Shown here: positions 8,751-18,758 of the stretch, piece by piece
How the letters are laid out: each line of letters starts with the position of its first letter
Numbering within the stretch: position 1 is the stretch's first letter
Assembly (NCBI GenBank): GCA_005019695.1
Contig: RXID01014303.1
Location: forward strand, 1,116,001 to 1,180,000
Length of the DNA stretch: 64,000 nt
Direction of reading: 5' to 3'
Origin: Trichopus zeylanicus subsp. travancoricus
Lineage: Eukaryota; Streptophyta; Magnoliopsida; Dioscoreales; Dioscoreaceae
The notes under the pieces: generated by a model
What the model was told of the DNA's origin: nothing
The model's input: the letters and a program-made list of their open reading frames with translations, nothing else
Databases searched by the model: none
Program-made: the position numbers and the translations under genes

Positions 8751-10058
8751 TAACTTGATCGTTGATGATTATGAATAATTTTTATTTAATGTCAAATCAA
8801 AGAAAATGTGAATTATGTTTTTAAAATGGATTTACACAATCACTAGTATTTGCATTCTCTACCGCTACAAAATCTATAGTAGTATTATAATACTTGTTCT
8901 TTATAATTGTATATTTTTTATACATATGATCAAAACCAATCTCATATGATTATAATTAAACAGTTATAATCGAAATCAAATATATATGAATAGAACTAAA
9001 TAATTATAAAAAATTTGATCATAAATGATTAATTTTAATTATATATGCTTGAAGTATTTTCATCGTCATGTTAGAGTATATATTAATAATAACTAGAGAT
9101 GTGATTGTCCACAAATCCACTGTAAAACGTGTGATTCTCTAAAAAGTCTAAAAAATATTTTGACAATTATGAGTGTTAAAATGGTCCAAAATAAATATGA
9201 GCTCGCATCTGTCTACTAAAAAAAAAAAAAATCTAGAGCTCTAATTGACCATGTGCAACGCGTGTATATAAAGTATAGCATTTATTTGAAAATGTGAGCT
9301 AATTATACAATTCAAAGATATGCCGAGACTATTGCATGTATGCATGCCCCTATAAATTGGAAAATCTCGTGTACGGGTCCGTTAAAGTTGTATTTAACAA
9401 CCAGTTAAACGAGGCTCTAATCCATGTTTTTTCCTAAAAAGAAGTTTTTTTCTAAATTTATCAAATACACCCCTATGTTTTTGGGTATTTATGCCTTACT
9501 AAAACTGTTTTACAGCGATGCAATTTTCTGTTTGTTCAGAACATACAAGCAAACATCCAATCAATGGGTAGAGTTGGCCGGCAGGCCGGTTTAAGTACAC
9601 TCTCGTTATTATTTTAGGTCGTATTTAGTATGACCCGAAAATAATAATTGATTGTATTTAACACGGCCGTGAGTAAACTTAAATGCCAAATACGGCCGAC
9701 GGCCCATAATACTTGGCACGAATTTTTTTTTTAAAAATATAGGTATATACATAAATTGTAAAAAAATATTAATGAGTTGTAACTTAGTTGTTAATTTCTT
9801 AGTTTTCTTTCAAAAACTGTGTTTGAATCTCAACAATAAATATTTTTTGAAAAAAATAAAATTTTTTTGCAAATTCCTAAAAAATCTGAAAAAGCAAAAA
9901 ATATAGAAAATAATGTTCCAAAACTATATAAAAAAAATAGCCTAAGATGAGATTTAAATAAAAAATAATTTAATAATTTAATTATATATATATATATATA
10001 TATTAAAAATAATATAACGGTCCTCTACAAAGTTAAAGAGCCATTTTCACTTAAGACG
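8751..10058. other. AT-rich intergenic sequence
   Basis: No gene is recognised. It contains a short imperfect inverted repeat near 9,617-9,654 (TTATTATTTTAGGTC against GACCCGAAAATAATAA) and a (TA)n run near 9,985-10,003. Confidence 0.55.
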
Positions 10059-10066
10059 GTTAAAAG
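10059..10066. repeat. Target-site duplication, left (GTTAAAAG)
   Basis: GTTAAAAG directly precedes the element end CAAGGTTTACC and is repeated exactly at 12,185-12,192. Confidence 0.9.
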
Positions 10067-10077
10067 CAAGGTTTACC

Positions 10078-10108
10078 GTTTCGGTTTCGGTTTCGGTTTC
10101 GGTTTCGG
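10078..10108. repeat. (GGTTTC)n subterminal repeat
   Basis: About five tandem copies of GGTTTC follow the left terminus. Similar GGCCGTTTCGG units extend to about 10,175. The hexamer is not the plant telomere repeat TTTAGGG. Confidence 0.9.
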
Positions 10109-10534
10109 GACCCAGTGAAACCGATACGTTTCGGCCGTTTCGGTTTTAGTTTCGGCCGTTTCGGTTTCGGTCGAAAGATTTTTTTAAAATTATTAATTGG
10201 GTGTTGACCAGAGTTTGACTATATTTTGACTGTACTTTGACTTCAAATTAAAAATATGATAAAATATTAAAAAAAATTTGGAAAAATTTGAAAAATTAAG
10301 AATGAATTTATACTTAATATTACCATAATATTAAATATTATTTTAGTTAATTAATATTAATTTTGATAGTTAGTCACTGATATTGTCTACTTTTAATATA
10401 TATTAGTATATTAAAAAAACATATAAGAAATAACATGAATATGATTAAAAGTTAAAATTAACATAAGCACATTTAACTTTTCATTAAAATGTACTTCACA
10501 CATACATAATTTTATAAATTTTAAGATAATACAA

Positions 10535-10695
10535 CTAATCATCATAATCATCATCAGTTGAGTTTGGAATATCTGGGTGTGGAACTACAAATTCAGTACT
10601 TGGATGATCCGGACGAGCATTTGTAGACATATGAGCCAGAACAATTAGTTCTGCGCGATTTCGTGGCAGCGGTTCTGAAGTATAATCATATATCG
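10535..10695 (-). pseudogene. C-terminal end of the hAT family's second ORF
   Basis: The reverse strand has an open frame reading YDYTSEPLPRNRAELIVL, then STNARPDHPSTEFVVPHPD, then an acidic DDDYDD tail and TAG. It matches the last ~50 codons of the ORF at 47,591-48,115 (SEPLSRDRAELVVLARMPTN... and its DDNYDDDDD tail) with many substitutions but no frameshift in this stretch. The upstream part of the ORF is absent, so only a truncated tail remains. I do not recognise the family. Confidence 0.75.
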
Positions 10696-11049
10696 AATGT
10701 CTAAAATGAAAATCATATTTTGACTAAAATTTAACTTTATTTCAATTATTTTTTAACTTCAAATTAAAAAATTATAATATGTTTAAAAATTTAAAAAAAT
10801 AATGAATAATTATGTAAAAAATATTATGTACGTGAACAGTATCTGACAGAAATCGATATTGACACCGAAATCAAATTGGCGATAGTGTTGGCCTCAGTGT
10901 AAGGCTGACTTCATCTTGCGGAAGTACGGGTCAGGTCGGTGAGGGCGCGAGATAGGCGATAGAGTGCCGACAAACCAGCCAGTGCGCATGGCCCTTGGGC
11001 TCGGACACGAAACCAGCGCGAGTTCCTCTCCCCGCGCCCCCCGCCCCCT

Positions 11050-11906
11050 NNNNNNNNNNNNNNNNNNNNNNNNNNNNNNNNNNNNNNNNNNNNNNNNNNN
11101 NNNNNNNNNNNNNNNNNNNNNNNNNNNNNNNNNNNNNNNNNNNNNNNNNNNNNNNNNNNNNNNNNNNNNNNNNNNNNNNNNNNNNNNNNNNNNNNNNNNN
11201 NNNNNNNNNNNNNNNNNNNNNNNNNNNNNNNNNNNNNNNNNNNNNNNNNNNNNNNNNNNNNNNNNNNNNNNNNNNNNNNNNNNNNNNNNNNNNNNNNNNN
11301 NNNNNNNNNNNNNNNNNNNNNNNNNNNNNNNNNNNNNNNNNNNNNNNNNNNNNNNNNNNNNNNNNNNNNNNNNNNNNNNNNNNNNNNNNNNNNNNNNNNN
11401 NNNNNNNNNNNNNNNNNNNNNNNNNNNNNNNNNNNNNNNNNNNNNNNNNNNNNNNNNNNNNNNNNNNNNNNNNNNNNNNNNNNNNNNNNNNNNNNNNNNN
11501 NNNNNNNNNNNNNNNNNNNNNNNNNNNNNNNNNNNNNNNNNNNNNNNNNNNNNNNNNNNNNNNNNNNNNNNNNNNNNNNNNNNNNNNNNNNNNNNNNNNN
11601 NNNNNNNNNNNNNNNNNNNNNNNNNNNNNNNNNNNNNNNNNNNNNNNNNNNNNNNNNNNNNNNNNNNNNNNNNNNNNNNNNNNNNNNNNNNNNNNNNNNN
11701 NNNNNNNNNNNNNNNNNNNNNNNNNNNNNNNNNNNNNNNNNNNNNNNNNNNNNNNNNNNNNNNNNNNNNNNNNNNNNNNNNNNNNNNNNNNNNNNNNNNN
11801 NNNNNNNNNNNNNNNNNNNNNNNNNNNNNNNNNNNNNNNNNNNNNNNNNNNNNNNNNNNNNNNNNNNNNNNNNNNNNNNNNNNNNNNNNNNNNNNNNNNN
11901 NNNNNN
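11050..11906. other. Assembly gap (857 Ns)
   Basis: A run of N bounded by very GC-rich sequence on both sides. Open frames that appear to cross it are meaningless. The gap probably hides more of the GC-rich minisatellite. Confidence 0.99.
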
Positions 11907-12062
11907 GCCCGGGCTCAAGCCCGGCGAGCTCCCGCCTGCCCGCACTCAAGCCCGCCGAGCCCCCGCCCGGGCTCGAGCCCGGCGAGCTCCCGCCCGCCCG
12001 CCCGGACTCGAGCCCGGCGAGCTCCCGCTCCCGCGCGCTCGTCAGCACGCGTTCCCGCCCGC
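11907..12062. repeat. GC-rich ~30-39-bp minisatellite
   Basis: About four to five imperfect copies of a unit containing GGGCTCGAGCCCGGCGAGCT and a CCCGCCCGCC spacer. GC content is far above the rest of the window and it is CpG-rich. It lies inside the small hAT element between the gap and the right terminus. Confidence 0.85.
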
Positions 12063-12184
12063 GCTCCGGCGAAGATGAACAGTAACTATAAACAGTAAAT
12101 CCTAACCGAAACGAAAAATTGGGTTTCGGTTCGGGACCGGCCGAAACCGAAACGTTTCGGTTTTGGCTGAAACCGCGAACCATG

Positions 12185-12192
12185 GTTAAAAG
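12185..12192. repeat. Target-site duplication, right (GTTAAAAG)
   Basis: Exact repeat of 10,059-10,066, directly after the element end CGAACCATG. Confidence 0.9.
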
Positions 12193-13299
12193 AGAAGTGG
12201 GTCCAATTTATTATTATTTTTAAAAAAATTACAAGTCATATTATATCGTGTTTGGTCCAATCGTAAGCTGAAGCACAAGAGAGCCATTAAACACTGCCCC
12301 ACACACGAGTCATGTTAAACATGACTCAAACACAGTAAATTTCAGATTATCGTTGACGCAATTTATAATATATGGTGTCAGATTGGCCCGCGGGATAAAA
12401 ATCCGTTTTGGGACCTCTATCAACGGGGACACGAAAGCCTTCCCAACATAGACATGGTCTCCGTCGTTAGTGATGGTCCCGTTAAAGTAAACGGAGAGAA
12501 CCGACATTGACGGACACGGATGAGGTAGCAGCGTCAGTGGGGGTTAACTGGTGCACGTGGCGCCACGAAACCGAAGCACGAGTTGTTGAATGTTTATCCG
12601 GTGAATGTGATTGTACGCTGTTCTGCGGTTCTGGTACGCAGTCAGACCACATTTAGTTCCGATGTGACGCATCCAAACAAACCCATGACGATTTTCCTTC
12701 TGATCTCTCATTTTCTAATTTTAACAAGTGTGCTATAATTATTTTATACAATTTTCTACAGAGGATACAAATAGTAGGACATATATTAGTTGCACTCGAA
12801 ACAAATGGGAGTTGATAAATCTACCTAATATTTTTTAATTAAAATGAAAATTTTTACGAGTTGTGTAATCAATTTGGTGAATAATTCGTTGAATCCATAT
12901 TATTTCCAAATTATTCATGAAATTTTCAAATATTTGTAAAATGTCGTGACAATGATTGGTTTTACTGTAGAGGTTTTGAATAGACTAAAATTGGTTAATT
13001 TCATACCAGGGTTCCCAAACTTGAAATCAGTCTCGGTGTCTATAATTATCAAAATTAAATTGTTTTAGAATTTTAGTATGTTTGGTGTAATTTGATTCAC
13101 TACAGTCAATTTGAAAGCACTTTGAGAATCAGACATATCATTCTGAATTTTTATAATTTGAGTTTGCCACTTTCGCCGGTTTGAGGGGTGCTAGTTATTA
13201 CAACTCCTTATGAGGCGAGTTGTCGATTTGTGCACAGTGCGAGTTGTCGATAAATATGACCATTTGGGAATGAATAGCCACCCTGTTTAATCATGTGAA
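12193..13299. other. Unassigned sequence, possibly including a decayed LTR
   Basis: No gene is called with confidence. A perfect 10-bp inverted repeat (GAGTCATGTT/AACATGACTC) lies at 12,307-12,327. A 65-codon reverse frame at 12,310-12,507 has balanced composition and starts MSVLSVYFNGTI; it faintly recalls the N-terminus of plant Mutator-like transposases, but this is too weak to name. The 3' LTR of the Ty3/gypsy remnant may lie here, though I could not define its ends. Confidence 0.4.
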
Positions 13300-13575
13300 A
13301 TTATTAGAGTTCACCTGATTCCAAAACAACGGTCCAAAGACATTCCTTGAGATATCGAGACGATCCTTGATGTGGACATGTGTCCCTCGAAATCAGTGTG
13401 GTGATATCTGACTCCCATCTTTTAGGCTTTCTCGTTAGATGTGACAACGATCCAATGATTTGTGGAAAGTTAAGAGATCCTTTATCCCTTTTCATCCATT
13501 TTCGTCAATTTTTGCATCCTATAGCCTTTTCCACTCTTACTTTCTTTCCTTCTTCATTCGCTAAATATTTTCAAA

Positions 13576-15955
13576 ATGACATTCTCTTCCACTCCTTCCT
13601 CCTCTCAAAAGGGCTCATCATCTTGTAAAGAACTTGCCACTCTGTCAGTCCCTATGGTCATAGCTCCATCTTCCAAGGCAGTCATGACTTTGATCATCTC
13701 AAATTTGACGACATCCTCCATTAAGGCTTCTATGTTGGCGGGTCGAGTTCTACGTCTTCCATTGCTATTGTGTCCTCATGGGGACTTGCTTCTCCTATTG
13801 TCCCATCTTCTCCCATAGGGATTGGTTCCCAGCCACTAGTTATTTCTGTTTTAGCTGCTCCAAGTCTCGTTGAGAAATTACCTTAGTGTAAGTATTATTT
13901 TTGACTCTCTTCAGCCATTGTGACATTTTATTTTTGGACTGGGGCATCTTGTTTGTCTTAGGAGAGTGGGGCTACTTTATTAGGTATCCCAGAGTGGAGA
14001 GTTTGGATTTTCAAATCCACTCTTTGGGAGAAATACATTGAAGACTTAGTCAGTGTGTTCGACTTTCCGTATGGGACTGAGTTGGACCTGTGAGGGTCTG
14101 AGGAGGGGAGCAAGAAATTGAAAGAGGAGTTTAGATTTGATTTTAGTATCTTTTGGGAGATGTTCGAGAGTAGCTTTAGGTATCTTATGGATAGTTTCAC
14201 CTGGGTTGTCCTAGGAGATTGGGACCTTGCCCTTGAACAAATTGTACCTAATGTCATTCTTTTGAATCCTAGCTTGATCTAAAGGTTTTAGTCCAACTAT
14301 AGAAATATCTATGGATGCCTTCAAAGATTGTTGGGGTTCGAATACTGGGAGTAAGTGGTATTTTTCTCCCAAAAAATAGTGTAAGTTGTTTGCCTTGAAC
14401 CCTAACTTCATTCACTTTTGGAAAGACTATCCCCTTATAATTTTTGCTAAGGTTGATGCAGGTCTTTTTTGTGGGTGGGACAATCCTTCCTCCCACCAAG
14501 CCGACCCAGAGATCCATCCTGAGGTTCATCAACTCTTGATCTCTTGGGTAGATGAGGTCGAGGATATTAGGTCCACTCCCACATGGTCTGACGAGGCTTG
14601 TATACTGGAGCATAGCTTGTCCGTGGCTCGAAAAGCCGGTATGTACTTTAGTCTTTTATGCTTTTGATTCTCCAGTTGCTCTCTCCTTAATCTAATTGTG
14701 AGTTTGGTTTTGTGTAGGGTTGACCTATATCTGATTTATGAAAGAGTTTTTTAAGGAGCAGGCAGGTGCTCCTTAGATGTCTCCTATCCTGTTATTTTAG
14801 AAGAGGCTTGCTGAAGTAAAATAGTAATGTTCCTGCTTAGGAGTCCATCGAGGATCTAGAGAAGAGAAGGCAAGAGGAGGAGGAAGCCAACCCATGAGGG
14901 TAGGTTAGACAAGGAAGGAGTAGGCAATACCACCCTTCTGAGTCCCTATCCTGAGTTGACCTCTCTTGAGTCAAAACCATAAGAGGGACCACTTGAGTGC
15001 CGAGCTCCTTTGTTGCAAAGCTGCCGATTGAGGGAAGAAACCGGTTTTGACTTATGCACGCACATCTCCTCCCCTTTGGACCAAAGCATGGGCGAAGCCT
15101 TCTTTTCACATGAGAGCTCTTTAGACTAGAAGACAAATGCCAAGGAGTACTTTCTGAATGACTTCAAGGATAGTGAAAATCCCTATATTAAGCAGTTTTT
15201 TATAGATTGGGTCATCATGAAAGAGCCCCAGACTTGTGCCAACGTAAGTTCTTTGAACTTCTTTTGTTAGTGTTGACTCTTTTTCTTCTCTTTCGCTAAC
15301 CTTTGGTTCTATTGTAGGCACTGCGATTTTTTTATTATGCAAGTCGGCACTTTTATAGCACTCAAGGGTAAGCCTTCGAGAAGAATAAGGTCAACAAGGC
15401 CAAGAAGGATGTGAATTTCCTCTGTTCTTAACTCAAGCCACTCTAATTCAAGTTTGAGAAGATAAAGAAGGAGGCAGAGGACGAGAGAAATCTCTTTCAA
15501 GTAGAGCGAGAGTCAGACTTGACAAGGCTAAAAGAACTTGATAATAAGCATAAGGCTAAGTTGGATTAGGCCAAGGAGGAGGCAGTGGCTACATTCTGCT
15601 GAAGCTAGAAATACTCAGACTTTGAGGTTGGTTAAGATGCAAGTCATCCTTGAGTTCAAGGCCAGTGATAAGTATCTCCAGGAATCAGACCTCCTCTCTG
15701 TCACTTCTTTCTCTAAGGGCTATCTTTACTTCAAGGACATGGTAAAGTTGACTCATCGAGATCCTAACTTCAAGCCCAATGATATTTGAGTGGAGGTTTA
15801 TGGCAACTTGAGGATTCACCACCTCAAGTGAGAGTATGAAGAGATCATTTGAAGGGAGAAGGAAGCCCTAGAGCATGGTGAAGTTGACCCCCTAGCGCTT
15901 ATTCCTTTTGAAGATCCTGGCCAGCTTTTGTCATCTTCTAAGAGATCTTGCTTCT
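13576..15955 (+). pseudogene. Antisense ORF of the Tat-like element (putative gypsy-type transposon domain)
   Basis: The frame is broken but traceable. It has an N-terminal Ser-rich stretch from ATGACATTCTCTTCC; a middle with SKWYFSPKK, LFALNPNFIHFWKDYPLIIF and a conserved W; a predicted helical Lys/Glu-rich region (about 15,380-15,600); and a C-terminus with LQESDLLSVTSFSKGYLYFK and PNFKPNDI. This order resembles the plant 'putative gypsy type transposon' domain (PF04195-like) followed by a coiled coil and the usual acidic/Pro tail. Longest intact pieces are 14,386-14,667 and 15,538-15,789. It lies on the strand opposite to pol, as the extra antisense ORF of Grande/RIRE2-type elements does. 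The role of this protein is not established. Assignment is by pattern only. Confidence 0.6.
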
Positions 15956-16309
15956 CCTCCTTTTTCATGAAGAGCTTTTTGTAATCAAGTTTCTCCTTGA
16001 ATATGATATAAATGCAAGAATTTTTTTATTCTACCTACACCTTTTTCTTTGAAATTCTGGCTTGTGTCTTTCCATCCACATGACATTGCTTGAGCTTGCT
16101 TGATGGTCCTTTGGCCTTCAATATGCTCTTCTACTTGATGAAGATAACTTTTCATACAACAAGTGATAGTTTGCTAGTACAGCTTGCTAACTTCAAAGTT
16201 GTCTAAAATGAAAGCACTGAATGGTTCTTGTCTTTTTACTAGGAGCTAAGAAAGCTGCCTTGGGACAAAGAGGGGGTTTGTTATGAGGGTAAAGCCCCCG
16301 GACTATAGT

Positions 16310-16760
16310 ATATTTTGAGGTGAAGTCTTTATGCTAAGATCTTTTTTTCTTGGCAAGGTTCAAGGTTTTAAGCTTTCATGACTGGTTAATGGCTAAAGTC
16401 TTCTACTCGGTATAGAATTGAGGTCTTTATGCCTGGCACAATGCCAAAGTCTTATGTCCCAAGTGGAGTGAGATCTTTATGCCTGTCTTAATGCTAAGAT
16501 CTTATGCTATAGATGAATCGAGGTCTTTATGTCTGGCGTAATGTCGAGGTCTTATACCCTAGGTGAACTAAGGTCTTTATACTTAGCATAATACAGAGGT
16601 CTCATATCTCAGGTGAACTGAGATCTTTATGCCTGACATGCTGCTGAGGTCTTATGACCTAAGTGAACTGAGGTCTTTGTATCTAGTATGATGCTGAGGT
16701 CTTATGCCCCGAGTGAGTAGGGGTCTTGTGCCCCAGTTGAATCAAGGTCTTTTGATGCTT
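16310..16760. repeat. ~50-bp tandem repeat in the retrotransposon 3' region
   Basis: About nine degenerate units, each with GAGGTCTTTATGCC-like sequence, a GCATAATGC-like middle and AGGTCTTATGCCC; spacing is 50 bp in the clearest pair. Tandem repeats between pol and the 3' LTR are known from plant Ty3/gypsy elements and can seed satellites. This unit shows no similarity to the satellite that starts at 18,762. Confidence 0.85.
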
Positions 16761-17117
16761 TCCTACTCATGACTTGCTAATATCTAAGTAGATAATGGAG
16801 ACATAATTTATTCTAAAAATAAATTAAGTTAAAATCTTTTGAGATTGTCTATATGCCATGTTCTAGGAAGTTCCTTACAGTTGGGGTGTTCAACCTCGAA
16901 CATCCTAAGCCCTAGAAATTTTGAACATGTCTATCTAGTTTGAAGATAATTTACCTAAAACTCGATCAAAAAGTTCAGCCTGCTAAAGTATCCAATCACT
17001 TGGTTGCAGTCCTCGGTTGTGCACTCATATATTATAGTATCGAGCTAGTTATTAGTGGTACTCAGCAACTCTAGTGCATGCATTCTCTTGAACCTTTAGG
17101 ATGAGGTTCTTCCCAGC

Positions 17118-17960
17118 TTAGATATTTTCCTTATTTACCTCAAAGTTATAGGTCTTAACTTGAGGTGAAGTAAGACCAATTTTTAGTAGAATGACAACTT
17201 CAACCCTATAGGTGAGCATAAATGATGACTTCTTGGTGGTTGTCTGAGGTGTGATTTGGTAAGACCACAGGACATGTGGCAGTTCCTCAACCAAGGCACC
17301 TTTGGCTTTTTCAAGACATTTATTTATGCCTGAAAGCAAGGTTCTAGTAGTTACCTTAGTCAAGTAATTGGATTGGCAATGTGCTACCAAGGTGAACCTT
17401 TGTTCTATGTGTAGGCTACTGCAGTACTCTTTGAATCTTTAGCTGTCAAATTACTTTCCATTGTCAATAATAGCATATGAAGTAACCCGAATCTATAGAT
17501 TATGCTCTCCATAATAAATTCCAAATCTTTCTCTTAGTAATCATGGCTAGAGGTTTAACTTTTATTCATTTAGTAAAGTAGTCAACAAAAACCATTAAGA
17601 ATTTTCTTTGTCTTGACACCATCAGGAATAGAGCGAAGATGTCTATTTTTCATTGGTTGAAAGGCCATATAGATTGAGTTTGTTGGAGCTAAATCATGGG
17701 CTATGGTATAATAAGGTGTATCTCTAGCATTGTTCGTACTTCAAGACAAATTTGAATGGCTCCAAAGCCATGTTGAGCCAATAATACCCTTGTTTAAGAA
17801 ACTTGTGTGCAAAGCCTGTCCTCCACCATGACTTTCACATATCTTGCCATGGATCTCTCGAAGGGCACAATCGGCTTCCTTGGGTCCTAAGCAATGGAGA
17901 AGGAGTTATGTGAGAGATCTTTTATACAAGACCCACTCTAGCAAGATAAAGTTTGGGACC
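17118..17960 (-). pseudogene. Ty3/gypsy integrase remnant
   Basis: The reverse strand shows the zinc-finger region (LYKRSLT, HCLGPKEADCALREIHGKIC, then a shifted GGGQALHTSFLNKGII), core pieces (IDNGK for the catalytic-domain DNG motif) and the C-terminal part in one open frame (17,390-17,118) containing INKCLEKAKGALVEELPHVL and WSYQITPQTT. This matches the typical LeeakgkWveELPevLWayRTTpr pattern of plant Ty3/gypsy integrases. The integrase inserts element cDNA into host DNA. Multiple stops and frameshifts between these pieces show that it is dead. Confidence 0.85.
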
Positions 17961-18239
17961 AGCTTTCTAATTCTCTAGGCCTCTTTTGGGTCCTCAAGAA
18001 GTCACCTATTTTTGAGGTAGGAGATGATGGGATCCATTTAGTTGGACCCTACAACCACTACATTTACTTTGGTGATCTCTGAATAGCTGGGCTGTAGAAA
18101 GCTCTCCACTTCAGTATCGAATTTGAAGAAGCGAAAGCTAACTAAGCTAGGGCATTTGCCTCTATGTTGCTATCTTAGGGTTACCCCACAAACATTCATC
18201 TAGTTCATTTTTGCCTTAAGCTTTCTTCCCTTGACTAGG

Positions 18240-18500
18240 TACTGAGCCATGGTTGTCTCTTTCATCTCATACTCTCTAGTGACCTGCAAGCACACAAGCT
18301 AAGAGTCAATAAATACCTTTAGTTTTTTTGGCTCTAGCTACTAATGCTTCACGTAATTCGAGGAGAAATGCCTTGTACTCCACGATGTTCTTTGAGGCTT
18401 CAAACCCAATCTAAGTTGAATAGTTAACCACTCTCCCATTCAAACTATGAAGGATGACATCGACCCTATAGTCCATCTCACAAGATAAGCCATCTACCTA
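18240..18500 (-). pseudogene. Ty3/gypsy RNase H remnant
   Basis: Reverse-strand pieces read SLNGRVVNYST, then IGFEASKNIVEYKAFLLELR, then EALVARAKKTKGIY, matching the plant gypsy RNase H pattern ...F.AtNNeAEYEALLaGL.lA... Here the acidic E of the conserved N-x-A-E-Y-E-A motif survives only in part (NIVEYKA). The domain degrades RNA in RNA/DNA hybrids during reverse transcription. It lies between the RT end and the integrase, in the order expected for this superfamily. Confidence 0.8.
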
Positions 18501-18529
18501 AACCTTTCATGGTTCAGATTCTGGTCTTG

Positions 18530-18758
18530 CAAGATATGAGTAACTTTCATCAGGAAGTCTGCTAAATACTGGGCTTTGATAGTCTTTCAAGCTTTAAAAG
18601 TCATACCAAATTGACTTAATTCGATTGACCACTTGAACAGTCTTTTTAAAGTTTTCAATTTTTGCAAAGTTTGCCGAAGTAAGAGACTAGTGAGTACCAT
18701 GACTGGATGCACTTGAAAGTAAGGACAGAACTTTTTGAGTTGCCAACACCATGGCATA
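18530..18758 (-). pseudogene. C-terminal RT/RNase H connection of the Ty3/gypsy element
   Basis: The reverse strand reads LKKFCPYFQVHPVMVLTSL, then FKWSIELSQFGMTF, an interrupting stop, then KTIKAQYLADFLMK. It matches the connection typical of plant gypsy pol (LRPYFQ.H.i.V.T.., KWavELsey.i.Y, ikaQvLADF). Its N-terminal side is cut by the satellite at about 18,761, so the palm and catalytic YxDD region are missing. Confidence 0.85.

Larger units (their letters stand above)
10067..12184 (-). mobile_element. Non-autonomous hAT element, same family as 43,613-48,584
   Basis: The element begins CAAGGTTTACCG and ends CGCGAACCATG, an imperfect terminal inverted repeat with CA...TG tips. It is flanked by identical 8-bp duplications GTTAAAAG, the hallmark length for hAT transposons. 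Both ends carry GGTTTCGG/CCGAAAC-rich subterminal repeats. From 10,067 to about 10,695 it matches, in reverse complement, the 3' end of the larger element (47,960-48,584), including the last codons of that element's second ORF and the spacer with GTCAAAGTACAGTCAAAATA-like sequence. The transposase is missing. The middle is a GC-rich minisatellite with an assembly gap, so this is a deleted derivative needing transposase in trans. Confidence 0.9.

Noticed and set aside
10078..10108. Telomere-like repeat
   Set aside because: The unit is GGTTTC, not TTTAGGG, and it belongs to the hAT subterminal region.
10894..12183. Open frames of 340-430 codons crossing the N gap
   Set aside because: Most of their length is undetermined sequence. 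The flanks are GC-rich minisatellite, which is open in many frames.
12310..12507. Reverse-strand 65-codon frame (MSVLSVYFNGTI...) as a Mutator-like transposase start
   Set aside because: Similarity is only a vague VYFNG impression and no downstream MULE domains or terminal repeats are seen, so it is mentioned but not called.
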